From contig JAHDNF010000006.1 in assembly GCA_018435605.1 (NCBI GenBank), positions 1 to 64,000 of the forward strand: DNA of 64,000 nucleotides, written 5' to 3'. The notes beneath the pieces were generated by a model that worked only from the letters and a program-made list of their open reading frames with translations, did not search any database and was not told the DNA's origin. This document shows, one piece after another, positions 27,277-36,088 of this stretch (position 1 is its first letter; each line of letters begins with the position of its first letter). The DNA comes from a bacterium (GTDB lineage: Bacteria; Auribacterota; Auribacteria; Auribacterales; Auribacteraceae). The position numbers and the translations under genes were made by a program.

Positions 27277-28425
27277 ATGTTGCGTATGAAGACATATCTG
27301 TTGGTCTGGGCGCTAGTGGCAAGTATTTTTTGTTCAGCGGGAATTTCGAAAGCAGAGGATAACCAAGCCTTAGGCAGTCCTGCTGTTGTTGACGGAAAAC
27401 AACAGGATGTTTCAAGCGGAGTGTCTGTTGAAGAAAGTGCCGGGCAAACGGACGTAATTGGAATTACAGAAGAACCGCCTACAGCTGGTATTGATGTAGA
27501 TAAAACACATTCTCCTGTGCCTGTAGACGACCTTGACTTACTTGACGATTTGGATGGTCTTGACGATCTTGACCGTGAAATATACGGTCTTGACGGTCTT
27601 GATCAGGAAACCTCTATTCCTTCAGCATCTGAACGAGAAGACGATTTGGACAAAATCGATGCGTTGATCGAACGTCCGGCAACTCTAAGTGAAGATACTC
27701 TTGCCGGAAGCAGTGAAAATTCAGGCGATGTACTGCTTGATCCGTCTGATGCGGAGCAGATGCGTAAACTACAAATAGATATTTCCGTACATCCTGCCGA
27801 TGTAATAATGTTTCACAACGGAGAAACAGTCGAGGGAGTAATACGCAAAACGGGCGACGAGTTTGTCGCTATAGAAAACGAAACCGGACTGCACACTTAC
27901 AGCATTTCAGATATAGAGTTTATAGATGAGATAACGGAAAAAGAGCGATTTTATCTGCTGGATAAAATTCAGGCTTTGCAGGTTTACCACAAGAAGGCTG
28001 TGGAAAAACAACTGGAGGCTACAAAACGGCAACTCGAAAAAGAACAGCGTGCCGCTGAAGAAAAAACCGTAACCATAGATCGTATTACCGGCAAAGATGA
28101 GTCCGATCTTTATAATCTTACACATGTCCGGCTGGGAGAAATTGTTAAAGAATTTTCTCAATTTTCTCCTGATTACTGGCGATATTATCATAGAAAGAAT
28201 GATGCGCAAAAAGCCATTTTGCAACTAAACCGATTGAGACGGTATGCGCACGCTAATATTGTGGAGTTAATCGATCAGTACTTAAGAGCGTTTGAAACCA
28301 AAATCAAAGAGCTTAACGAGCCGGAAGGTTCGCGGCTTACCGAAAGTTATAAAGATAGTTATAAAAAATTTTTTTCGCTGGCCGAGCAACGGCGAAACGT
28401 ACTGAAAGGTGCGGATTTCAATTAA
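27277..28425 (+). CDS. Secreted acidic, coiled-coil protein
   Basis: A protein of about 382 residues that I do not recognise. It starts with a signal peptide (TYLLVWALVASIFCSAGISKA). Next comes a disordered acidic part with repeated D-L pairs (DDLDLLDDLDGLDDLD). A compact segment follows around residues 175-215 (VIMFHNGETVEGVIRKTGDE), which looks like a small SH3-like beta barrel. A charged coiled coil near 230-270 and a helical end complete it. Start ATG 27277 follows AAAAAGGAG closely; ATG 27286 is possible. Its stop is two bases from the first pilT start, so it belongs to the pilus ATPase transcript. A periplasmic role linked to type IV pili is a guess from context. Confidence 0.7.
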   Translation: MLRMKTYLLVWALVASIFCSAGISKAEDNQALGSPAVVDGKQQDVSSGVSVEESAGQTDVIGITEEPPTAGIDVDKTHSPVPVDDLDLLDDLDGLDDLDREIYGLDGLDQETSIPSASEREDDLDKIDALIERPATLSEDTLAGSSENSGDVLLDPSDAEQMRKLQIDISVHPADVIMFHNGETVEGVIRKTGDEFVAIENETGLHTYSISDIEFIDEITEKERFYLLDKIQALQVYHKKAVEKQLEATKRQLEKEQRAAEEKTVTIDRITGKDESDLYNLTHVRLGEIVKEFSQFSPDYWRYYHRKNDAQKAILQLNRLRRYAHANIVELIDQYLRAFETKIKELNEPEGSRLTESYKDSYKKFFSLAEQRRNVLKGADFN

Positions 28426-28427
28426 TT

Positions 28428-29513
28428 ATGAGCGTTATAGAGACTTTGTTTGCTAAAGCCCGTGAAAAGGGCGCTTCCGATATTCATCTATCCTCAAGGC
28501 GCGCTCCGATTATACGTTTGCATGGAACAATGACATATCTCACTACTGAGGAAGATATTTTGAAAGATGCGCGCGAGATTCTTTTCGAAACATTGTCTGC
28601 GGAACAACAGGAAGATTTCAAGAATACTCAGGACATTGATTTTTGTTATCAGGCAAGCGATTCTCAGCGGTATCGCGGTAATATGTTTTGTCATTATCAC
28701 GGCGATATAGGCGCTGTATTTCGCGTTATACCCGATACCATACCTGCGTTGGAGTCGCTTGGATTGCCTCCCGCTTCACTAAATTTCACTAAATTGCATC
28801 AGGGGTTGGTGCTGGTAACCGGTCCGATGGGAAGCGGCAAGACTACCACCCTTGCGGCGTTGATAGACCGTATCAATGCAACCCGAGCAGATCATATTTT
28901 GACTATAGAAGACCCTGTGGAGTATATACATCATAATAAGAGAGGTATAGTCAATCAGCGTGAAGTGCGTATCCACACTCGGAGTTACAGTTCCGCACTG
29001 CGCGCAGGGTTGCGCGAGGATCCAGACGTTATAATGGTCGGTGAACTTCGCGATTTGGAAACCATGTCGCTTGCGTTGACCGCCGCCGAAACCGGCCACT
29101 TGGTGTTCGGCACTTTGCATACAACCGATGCCATCAGTACGGTCAATCGAATTATAGACGTGTTCCCAGCGGCTGAACAGGCAAAAATCCGAACCATGCT
29201 TGCCGAGTCATTGCAGGGTGTAATATCTCAGCAGTTGATACCGCGTAAAGACGGTAAGGGTATGGTATTGGCCGCGGAACTGTTGATTATGACATCGGCC
29301 TTATCCAGTCTGGTTCGCGATAACAAAACCTTTCAAATACCTTCTATCATACAGACAGGAAAAACCAAATACGGCATGTGCTTGCTTGATGACAGCATTA
29401 TGGAATTGTTGCAGGCAGGTAAGATAAGCGGAGAACAGGCGTATGCGTTTGCGTCCGATAAAAACCTTTTTCGCCAGCACTTGACAGGAGCGCAAAACAA
29501 TGGCAAGGCTTGA
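28428..29513 (+). CDS. pilT: PilT-family type IV pilus retraction ATPase
   Basis: A 361-residue secretion ATPase of the PilT type. PilT hexamers on the cytoplasmic face disassemble the pilus and drive twitching. The N-terminal PAS-like domain has GASDIHLSS, then the Walker A GPMGSGKTTT (about residue 131), the Asp box TIEDPVEY, Walker B DPDVIMVGELRD and the His box GTLHTTDA. SLVRDNKTFQI stands where PilT has its AIRNLIRE motif, so that motif is degenerate. It overlaps the next PilT-like gene by 14 bases. No pilB or pilin gene is in the window. Confidence 0.93.
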   Translation: MSVIETLFAKAREKGASDIHLSSRRAPIIRLHGTMTYLTTEEDILKDAREILFETLSAEQQEDFKNTQDIDFCYQASDSQRYRGNMFCHYHGDIGAVFRVIPDTIPALESLGLPPASLNFTKLHQGLVLVTGPMGSGKTTTLAALIDRINATRADHILTIEDPVEYIHHNKRGIVNQREVRIHTRSYSSALRAGLREDPDVIMVGELRDLETMSLALTAAETGHLVFGTLHTTDAISTVNRIIDVFPAAEQAKIRTMLAESLQGVISQQLIPRKDGKGMVLAAELLIMTSALSSLVRDNKTFQIPSIIQTGKTKYGMCLLDDSIMELLQAGKISGEQAYAFASDKNLFRQHLTGAQNNGKA

Positions 29514-31236
29514 CGGTTATCTAAAATTACTTGCCGAACACGGCGCTTCAGATTTGCACATGGTGCCGCAAGAGACGCCTATGCTAAGGTTGCATGGAGT
29601 GCTAAGGCGAACATCCCTGCCGAAATTGACATCCGAAGGCAATAAAAAATTGTTATACGAGATATTGGATAACAACCAAATCCGAACTTTTGAGATGGAA
29701 AACGACGTAGATTTTTCCTATGAGATAAAAGGTGTCGCCCGTTTTCGCGGGAATATATTCAGGCAAAATAACGGGATCAGCGCGGTATTTCGTATAATCC
29801 CTTCGCATATACAATCTGTAAATGAACTTAAAGTACCGCAGACCATACAGGATTTCACTCTTTTAAAAAACGGTCTTGTTTTGGTGACCGGTCCTACGGG
29901 ATCGGGCAAATCGACCACGCTGGCGTCATTGATCGATCTGATCAACACTACCAAGCGGGCGCATATAATTACTATTGAGGATCCGCTCGAATTCGTTCAT
30001 GAAGAGAAACAGTCGATCATAACCCACCGCGAGGTAGGACGGCATACACATTGTTTTGCCAACGCTCTGCGCGCCGCCATGCGCGAAGACCCCGACGTAA
30101 TTATGGTAGGAGAAATGCGCGATCTGGAAACAATATCGCTTGCTCTTACCGCGGCGGAAATGGGTGTGCTTGTTTTCGGAACTCTGCATACGAATTCCGC
30201 GCCGAAAACCATAAACCGTATTATAGATGTATTTCCTGAAAACCAGCAGGAGCAAATTCGCACCATGCTTGCATCGTCGCTCAAAGGTGTTGTAGCGCAA
30301 CAACTGCTTGAAAAAAAGGGCGGAAAGGGGCGTGTAGCGGCATACGAGATTCTTGTTGTTAATTCAGGCGTGGCGAATCTTATACGTGAAGGAAAATCGC
30401 ATCAGATTTCATCTATGATGGAAACCAATAAAAAAGAAGGCAACTGCACTATGGATCAGACCCTTATGCAGTTGTATAACGACCAGAAGGTAACAGCGGC
30501 GCAGGCGTATCGAAAGTCGCTCAATAAAAAACTGTTCGAGAATCTGGTGAACGATGCCGATATGACGGGTGAAAATATAAAGCATGATGAAAATGTAGAT
30601 GAAGTACTGCAGGTATCGTTGCCGGATGAAGGTGTGTATCAGGAAGAAAAACTCGGACGGCTTGTCGAGAGTGTTATGGATATAGAGCAGGAAGTCAATT
30701 CTCAGAAAGACACTGTCCTGTTATCGCCTGATGATATAAAACCGGATCCAGTCCAATCATCGGCATCAGTTGCTAAAGTTACTTCTCCCCCGTTATTTGA
30801 TGAATTTGCAAAACAACCTGCGGAAGCTGAAATACCGGATATCCTGACTCTTGAAGAATTACAGATATCCATCCGTAACGAAATCGAATCGGCCAACAGC
30901 TCCGGAATAGGTTTTTCTCTGATTATCATTGAATTTGACGGGTTCGGAAATTACAAAGGTTCTAAAGATGAGGTTTTGTCGGTTATGGCATCATGTCTGC
31001 ATGATAACGACTTAATTTGTGAAGCTAACGAACAGGTATACCTTCTTCTCTGTCCTAAGACAGGAAGTTCCGTAGATAGTTTATCCGCGAAATTATTCGA
31101 AACACTCAGCGCTTTTTTCAACGAACATAAGTCCAATGGCGAAGTGAGCGTGCGGGTAGGCGATGCGGTTTACCCCGATTCCGGTAGTGATGAGGATCAA
31201 CTTATCGAATCCGCCAGTTCTATCAAGTATTATTGA
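29500..31236 (+). CDS. PilT-like ATPase fused to a degenerate GGDEF domain
   Basis: Residues 1-350 or so are a complete PilT-type ATPase: GASDLHMVP, Walker A GPTGSGKSTT, TIEDPLEF, DPDVIMVGEMRD, GTLHTNSAP and ANLIREGK, a better AIRNLIRE match than its neighbour has. A linker of about 90 residues follows. The last 130 residues read like a diguanylate cyclase fold: SLIIIEFDGFGNYKG, then EVLSVMASCLHDNDLIC, and a final VRVGDAVYPDSGSDEDQL. The signature loop is ANEQV in place of GGDEF, so it cannot be an active cyclase of the known kind. It may sense c-di-GMP or another ligand, or act as a partner-binding module. The length of 578 residues compares with about 350 for PilT. It converges with recO, overlapping its end by 14 bases. 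Confidence 0.85.
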   Translation: MARLDGYLKLLAEHGASDLHMVPQETPMLRLHGVLRRTSLPKLTSEGNKKLLYEILDNNQIRTFEMENDVDFSYEIKGVARFRGNIFRQNNGISAVFRIIPSHIQSVNELKVPQTIQDFTLLKNGLVLVTGPTGSGKSTTLASLIDLINTTKRAHIITIEDPLEFVHEEKQSIITHREVGRHTHCFANALRAAMREDPDVIMVGEMRDLETISLALTAAEMGVLVFGTLHTNSAPKTINRIIDVFPENQQEQIRTMLASSLKGVVAQQLLEKKGGKGRVAAYEILVVNSGVANLIREGKSHQISSMMETNKKEGNCTMDQTLMQLYNDQKVTAAQAYRKSLNKKLFENLVNDADMTGENIKHDENVDEVLQVSLPDEGVYQEEKLGRLVESVMDIEQEVNSQKDTVLLSPDDIKPDPVQSSASVAKVTSPPLFDEFAKQPAEAEIPDILTLEELQISIRNEIESANSSGIGFSLIIIEFDGFGNYKGSKDEVLSVMASCLHDNDLICEANEQVYLLLCPKTGSSVDSLSAKLFETLSAFFNEHKSNGEVSVRVGDAVYPDSGSDEDQLIESASSIKYY

Positions 31237-32005
31237 TTTGTATCCCAAAATAAGATTGTACAGTTTTGTATGTCTTCAGTTCTTTTCCAGCGGTTGTTCT
31301 TATAAATAAACCCAGCGCCCCAAGTATACGCGATACGGATTTGCTGTCCGCGGTTACTGTGCTGAGCTTGTCCGGATCGCTGATTTCCATTACAGATTCA
31401 AGCAATTTCACATCGTTTTTTGTGAGCGCAATGAAGTTTTCCGCGGATGGCGAATGGTGTAGCCTGTTGGCGAACCCCAAACACGGCTGTGTTACAGGGT
31501 AGACGGTATCGTTAAACGGATGTTTTGTGTATATACATTTGTCGGTGCGCGGCGGATATCCGATAATAACCATAATTTTCGCAAGATACCATACGATAAC
31601 AATTTCATAAGATAAATAGCTTCGTTCGAAAGCACGGAATGCAGTTGTAATCAGCCGGTACAAGTTACCGGCATCTTCGTCGTCGAACTGGAGCGCCGAT
31701 ATGGTTTCGATCATATACGAACCGATAAAAAAAAGGTTGATATTGTCTTTCAATATACGGAATTCGTCTAGATACGAACATTCTTTGAGTATATATAAAT
31801 CGCTTGATCCCTGTTTTGCGTAAAGGCATGTAATAGTCTGAAAAAATTCGATTTTTCCTGCGAACGGGCTTTTTTTATTTTTCGCTCCTTTGGCGATTAT
31901 ATGTATCAGGCCTTTGTCGTGAGATAAAAAGTGAAAAATGATGCTTGTATTCGAATAATCTACTTTTTTGACTATTATTCCTGTAGCTTGTTCGGAAGTG
32001 GTCAT
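31223..32005 (-). CDS. recO: DNA repair protein RecO
   Basis: A 260-residue RecO. It anneals single strands and helps load RecA with RecR in gap repair. The N-terminal OB fold is clear (GIIVKKVDYSNTS, then GLIHIIAKGAKNKKSPF). A helical C-terminal part follows. The usual four-cysteine zinc site of RecO is only partly visible, with C near residues 157 and 174, so zinc binding is doubtful. The ATG at 32005 overlaps the DUF502 gene by four bases. It is the last gene of the minus-strand operon and ends inside the 3' end of the convergent PilT-like gene. Confidence 0.85.
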   Translation of the reverse strand: MTTSEQATGIIVKKVDYSNTSIIFHFLSHDKGLIHIIAKGAKNKKSPFAGKIEFFQTITCLYAKQGSSDLYILKECSYLDEFRILKDNINLFFIGSYMIETISALQFDDEDAGNLYRLITTAFRAFERSYLSYEIVIVWYLAKIMVIIGYPPRTDKCIYTKHPFNDTVYPVTQPCLGFANRLHHSPSAENFIALTKNDVKLLESVMEISDPDKLSTVTADSKSVSRILGALGLFIRTTAGKELKTYKTVQSYFGIQINNT

Positions 32006-32712
32006 GTTTCGGTTAACTTTTGTCCTTGTTCAGGGACAGATGAAGTATTGACGATTTTAGGCTCCTTGACATCGTCAAGAGTCGGTTTAGTATATTTTTC
32101 CGGATCGAACGGAGGAACTACAGCGCCGCCTGAGATTACCAGTTTCAATCCGTCTTCTATGCTCATTTGTAATGGAATGATGTCGCTGTCAGGAACCATG
32201 ACCAGTACGCCTGAAGTAGGGTTTGGCGTTGTCGGTACGAATACGGAACATACATCTTGCTTGGTACGATGTTGCACTTCGCCTCCTGCGTGAGACGTTA
32301 TAAATCCGATTGAATGTAGCCCTTTGCGCGGATACTCTATAAGGCATACTTTACTTAAAATATTTCTATCGAATCCTAAAAACGCCTCGCTTAACTGCTT
32401 TACCGCTACGTATACTTTTCCTATCAATGGAATTTTAAGGATAATAGATTCGCCGAAATAAAGCATTTTTTTACCGATAACGTTGCGTCCGAACATTCCG
32501 ATTAGTATCAATCCGTTTAATAAAATTGCGAGAGCTATGACTCTGAAAAGGATATTTGCTTCCAGTTTGGACAATGTTATTTTCGGAAATAAACGGAATA
32601 TGTAGTCAGTCAGTTTGATGAACAAAAACGAAAACACATACACCGAAACGAAGATGGGTAGAACTATTATAACACCTGTAATAAGATAATTGCGCATGCG
32701 GCGTAAAAACAT
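32002..32712 (-). CDS. DUF502-family membrane protein
   Basis: A 236-residue inner-membrane protein of the DUF502 family. Two membrane segments are visible near residues 8-30 (YLITGVIIVLPIFVSVYVF) and 52-75, followed by the conserved cytosolic part: GESIILKIPLIGKVYVAVKQ, a PRKGLHSIGF segment, VFVPTTPNPTSG, and VPDSDIIPLQMSIEDGLK. The function is not established. It sits two bases after the CorC gene and overlaps recO, firmly inside the operon. Confidence 0.88.
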   Translation of the reverse strand: MFLRRMRNYLITGVIIVLPIFVSVYVFSFLFIKLTDYIFRLFPKITLSKLEANILFRVIALAILLNGLILIGMFGRNVIGKKMLYFGESIILKIPLIGKVYVAVKQLSEAFLGFDRNILSKVCLIEYPRKGLHSIGFITSHAGGEVQHRTKQDVCSVFVPTTPNPTSGVLVMVPDSDIIPLQMSIEDGLKLVISGGAVVPPFDPEKYTKPTLDDVKEPKIVNTSSVPEQGQKLTET

Positions 32713-32714
32713 AT

Positions 32715-34022
32715 TTATTCACCTTTTTCAGTGTTCGTTATTGCGCTGTCGTCTTTTTTCTCTAGCAGTGTTACTTTCAGCGTGATAAGCCTTTTTTCAT
32801 CGGCATCCAGCACTTCGAAGGCAATGTTTTCATCTTCGAATTTTTCTCCGGATGTCGGTATTCGTCCAAGCAGGCTGAAGACGTATCCACCCAGAGTGTC
32901 GTAATCGCCCTCATCTTTTAAGGTACGATTGATATTGAATAATTCTTTAAATTCCGTTATAGAAATTTTTGCGTCGAAAATATATTGGTTTTCGTTTTGT
33001 TCGAAAAAGAGCGCTTCTTCGTCGGTATCGTATTCATCGAGAATTTCGCCTATTATTTCTTCCAGAATATCTTCTATTGTGACTATACCAGCAGTACCTC
33101 CGTATTCGTCCACAGCTATGGCCAGATGGGTCTTTGTCTCGCGCAGTTCATGTAGCAATTCGTTGATGAGCTTTGTTTCCGGGACGAAAAGCGGTTGATG
33201 CATAACATCTCGAACCATTTTTTTCTTGAAGTTATCGTTGTCTATGTAATCGAGAATATCTTTTGCGTAAAGGACCCCCACGATATTATCTATATTCTCT
33301 TTAAAGACAGGTATTCGTGAATGGTGGTTCACTTTTATTACTTCCACCGCTTCGATAAGGGTACTGCCTACGCTGATGCAGACCATATCGACGCGGGGAC
33401 TCATGACTTCACGAACTATGGTATCGCCGAAATCAAATATGCTGTGGATCATTTTACGTTCGGATTCTTCGACGGTGCCTTCCTGCTCGCCCATTTCGAT
33501 GATTGTCTTGATTTCTTCTTCGGTTATCAAGGTATTGTTTAGGTCGGGGATTCCAATAAATCTGCTGATCGATCTGGTAAGACGCAAAAACAATTCGTTC
33601 GGAATCCACAGAATAAAAGATATATAGTACATGATTTGAATAAATCGCAAAGGTAGCAGTTCCGGCCTGCCTCTTGCAATCAATTTCGGGACAATACTGC
33701 TCATTCCTATGACTATATACGACATAACAACTGTGACGCAAATAAATACCGGTTGAGAAAATTGCTTGCTTATTAATCGTTCGAGAGATTTGTATATTTG
33801 TAGAACTATACCCGTATGACAAAGAATTGATAAGGTGAATATCGTAGCTAGAATGTGTTTCGTATGTTTAACCCACAGGTTGAGAAAGGCTTCGATCTTT
33901 TTGTTTTTTTCCAGCAGTTGTTGCGCTTTTATCTTGGAAAGGGATAACAGCACTACTTCCATCATAGCGAGTAGCATTGAAAGCGCAACAAGGCCTGAGA
34001 AAAAAATCCATGATGTTGTCAT
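32715..34022 (-). CDS. CorC/HlyC-type CNNM-CBS membrane protein
   Basis: A 435-residue protein with an N-terminal CNNM (DUF21) membrane domain with about four segments up to residue 145. Next is the acidic linker IPDLNNTLITEEEIKTIIE. A CBS pair follows (VREVMSPRVDMVCISV, HHSRIPVFKENIDNIVGVL; then DEYGGTAGIVTIEDILEEI). A C-terminal CorC/HlyC domain begins near residue 345. The family is linked to magnesium or cobalt efflux and transport. It follows ybeY with a 13-base gap, the common ybeY-corC arrangement. The early hemolysin name is historical. Confidence 0.92.
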   Translation of the reverse strand: MTTSWIFFSGLVALSMLLAMMEVVLLSLSKIKAQQLLEKNKKIEAFLNLWVKHTKHILATIFTLSILCHTGIVLQIYKSLERLISKQFSQPVFICVTVVMSYIVIGMSSIVPKLIARGRPELLPLRFIQIMYYISFILWIPNELFLRLTRSISRFIGIPDLNNTLITEEEIKTIIEMGEQEGTVEESERKMIHSIFDFGDTIVREVMSPRVDMVCISVGSTLIEAVEVIKVNHHSRIPVFKENIDNIVGVLYAKDILDYIDNDNFKKKMVRDVMHQPLFVPETKLINELLHELRETKTHLAIAVDEYGGTAGIVTIEDILEEIIGEILDEYDTDEEALFFEQNENQYIFDAKISITEFKELFNINRTLKDEGDYDTLGGYVFSLLGRIPTSGEKFEDENIAFEVLDADEKRLITLKVTLLEKKDDSAITNTEKGE

Positions 34023-34035
34023 AGATGTTCCTGAA

Positions 34036-34512
34036 TTATAGGTTGAGCGATAAAAACATGAAATCGGATTTCGAAAGTAATTTATTAAACCAGAAACTCT
34101 GGCGATTTTCCATTATAATTTTATCCTGTTCGGTTTGGTCGTCAAATCCGAGCAGATGCAGTATACCGTGAATTAAATATAATCCGAATTCCTGATTCAG
34201 GTTGACCGCGAAATCCGCGGATCGTTCATGCGCCCTGTCTGCCGATACCACAACATCGCCGAGCAGATATATTTCGTCTGACGGTTCGTCGTCTTGCGGA
34301 AACGAGATCACGTCGGTAGGCCCGTCGTGAGAAAGGTACTGTTTGTTCAATTCCGCTATTTCGGCATCGGATACAATGGTTATATCCAGTTCGCAATGAT
34401 CCGGTTGATCTTCACCCGATAAAACTGCAACGCAGAGTTCTTTAATCGGTTTGCGGTGTATTTTGAATCGTTTCTGTCTGTTGTTTATTCTGATGTCCAT
34501 TTTGTTGCTCAT
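34036..34512 (-). CDS. ybeY: Endoribonuclease YbeY
   Basis: The zinc-dependent endoribonuclease of 16S rRNA 3' maturation and ribosome quality control. The metal motif HGILHLLGFDD is present near residue 120, and the usual SHDGPTDVISFP segment near 62 and LGDVVVS near 83. Length is normal, about 155 residues. The start is uncertain: ATG 34512 and ATG 34500 (MDIRIN) are both in frame, and the frame is open back to 34530. All options lie within the end of the PgpH-like gene, so translation is coupled. Confidence 0.93.
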   Translation of the reverse strand: MSNKMDIRINNRQKRFKIHRKPIKELCVAVLSGEDQPDHCELDITIVSDAEIAELNKQYLSHDGPTDVISFPQDDEPSDEIYLLGDVVVSADRAHERSADFAVNLNQEFGLYLIHGILHLLGFDDQTEQDKIIMENRQSFWFNKLLSKSDFMFLSLNL

Positions 34513-36088
34513 TGTTAGCGGCGGTTTCATCTTTAGGATATTTAGGGCGCGTATGGAATATTCCGGTTAGTATATATGTAAAACAATCTTTTATTTTAGC
34601 AAGATCGGTAATAGTCAGTTGGCAGTCGTCCAGTTGTGAATCGAGAAAACGGTTGTTTATGATGTTTGACACCAGATTTCGTATACGCGACGGAGTTGGG
34701 TTTTCAAGAGCGCGCGAAGCGGCTTCCACAGCGTCGGCCAGTAAGATAATAGCCGCTTCTTTTGATTGGGGCGCAGGTCCGGGATATCTGTATTCTTCTT
34801 CGGTAATCTTGATGTCTGATTCCTGCTGAGCTTGTTCCGCACGCTTGTAAAAGAAATATACAAGTCCGGTTCCGTGATGTTGCTCGATAATATCGACGAT
34901 ATTTTTATTTAGCCTGTATTTACGAGCAAGGTCTACGCCGTCTTTGACATGAGAAATAATAATAAGACTGCTCATGCTTGGTATCAGGTCGTCGTGCCTG
35001 CTTTTTCCTCGCCACTCGTTTTCAGAGAAATATTCCGGTTTTTTAAGTTTACCGATATCGTGGAAATAAGCTCCTACACGAGCAAGCAAAGGCTTAGCGC
35101 CGACGACTTCAGCGGCAGATTCGGCAAGATTGCCGACAATGAGGCTGTGATGATAGGTGCCCGGAGCATCCATCACCAGTTTTTTCAACAAAGGATGATT
35201 CAGGTCGGATAATTCCAGCAGTCGTATATCTGTGGGTACTTTGAATAAATATTCAAATATAGGAAGGATTCCGGCTGTAAAAAATGCTCCTAAAGAACCG
35301 TTTATGATACCTGTTCCTGCATGGGAAACAATAATCTGCCATTGAAACCCGTTGGCTATGGAATATGACGCTATTGCTATTGCTTGAATGAAACCTATCA
35401 ATAGGCCTGACCGTATAAGATGCGTTCGGCGCCGTGCGTTGTGCGAAGACATGATACCTGCGGTTACGGACGTAATCCCGATGAGAAAAATTACAAAATC
35501 GCCGCCGTAAAGTATAGTTTGGCATAAACAAAGTACAATGATGAAAATGTAACCGGAAACCACGTTCATCAAAACGCCGTATAAAATAGCGCTCATTGCG
35601 CATGGAAAAAGCGGGATATAATACAAATAAATGGCGCGTTGTTCCTGTAACGAGCTGGTGTCGTGTATTATAAAAACTGCCAGCGCCTTTAGGAGAATAA
35701 GTGAAAGTATGAAAATGCTTGCTCCGAGCAGTAGATCGAAATTCGTACGAAAACAGGAAGGGCTGTAGTACCTGATAAAACGAGATATGATATAAATAAT
35801 AACCAGCGCGAAGACAGACAGCCCCGCAAGAAAATAGATATACTGCCAAATGTCATGAGTATTGTACTTCGTGCCGGTAAAATGGTTGATCAGCACAAAG
35901 CCGTCTTTATTGACCTCAATCGTCAGCAATAGAATAGTTACAGCAAAGATAACTGCTATAATGAAAAATCGGAATAACTTTCCTTTTTCAAAAAAAGCGG
36001 CCAGCTTTGACGACTCACTCGTCTTTCGTTTTTTTGTGCTGATCAGTTTGCTTTTTATCAGCTTTCGTTTTTTTATCAGTTTTTTCAT
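34442..36088 (-). CDS. PgpH/YqfF-like HD-domain membrane phosphodiesterase
   Basis: A 548-residue member of the 7TM-HD family that in Listeria (PgpH) breaks down c-di-AMP. A very basic N-terminus (lysine-rich to residue 25) leads into membrane segments from about 37 to 265. The cytosolic HD domain follows: GTYHHSLIVGNLAESAAE, then VGAYFHDIGKLKKPEYF, later ISHVKDGVDLARK, IVDIIEQHHGTGL and LLADAVEAASRAL. The family usually has a large extracellular 7TMR-HDED domain after the first helix; here only about 20 residues separate the first two helices, so the sensor domain is missing. Its start overlaps phoH by 74 bases with no clear ribosome binding site, so the true start may lie a little downstream. 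Confidence 0.88.
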   Translation of the reverse strand: MKKLIKKRKLIKSKLISTKKRKTSESSKLAAFFEKGKLFRFFIIAVIFAVTILLLTIEVNKDGFVLINHFTGTKYNTHDIWQYIYFLAGLSVFALVIIYIISRFIRYYSPSCFRTNFDLLLGASIFILSLILLKALAVFIIHDTSSLQEQRAIYLYYIPLFPCAMSAILYGVLMNVVSGYIFIIVLCLCQTILYGGDFVIFLIGITSVTAGIMSSHNARRRTHLIRSGLLIGFIQAIAIASYSIANGFQWQIIVSHAGTGIINGSLGAFFTAGILPIFEYLFKVPTDIRLLELSDLNHPLLKKLVMDAPGTYHHSLIVGNLAESAAEVVGAKPLLARVGAYFHDIGKLKKPEYFSENEWRGKSRHDDLIPSMSSLIIISHVKDGVDLARKYRLNKNIVDIIEQHHGTGLVYFFYKRAEQAQQESDIKITEEEYRYPGPAPQSKEAAIILLADAVEAASRALENPTPSRIRNLVSNIINNRFLDSQLDDCQLTITDLAKIKDCFTYILTGIFHTRPKYPKDETAANNEQQNGHQNKQQTETIQNTPQTD

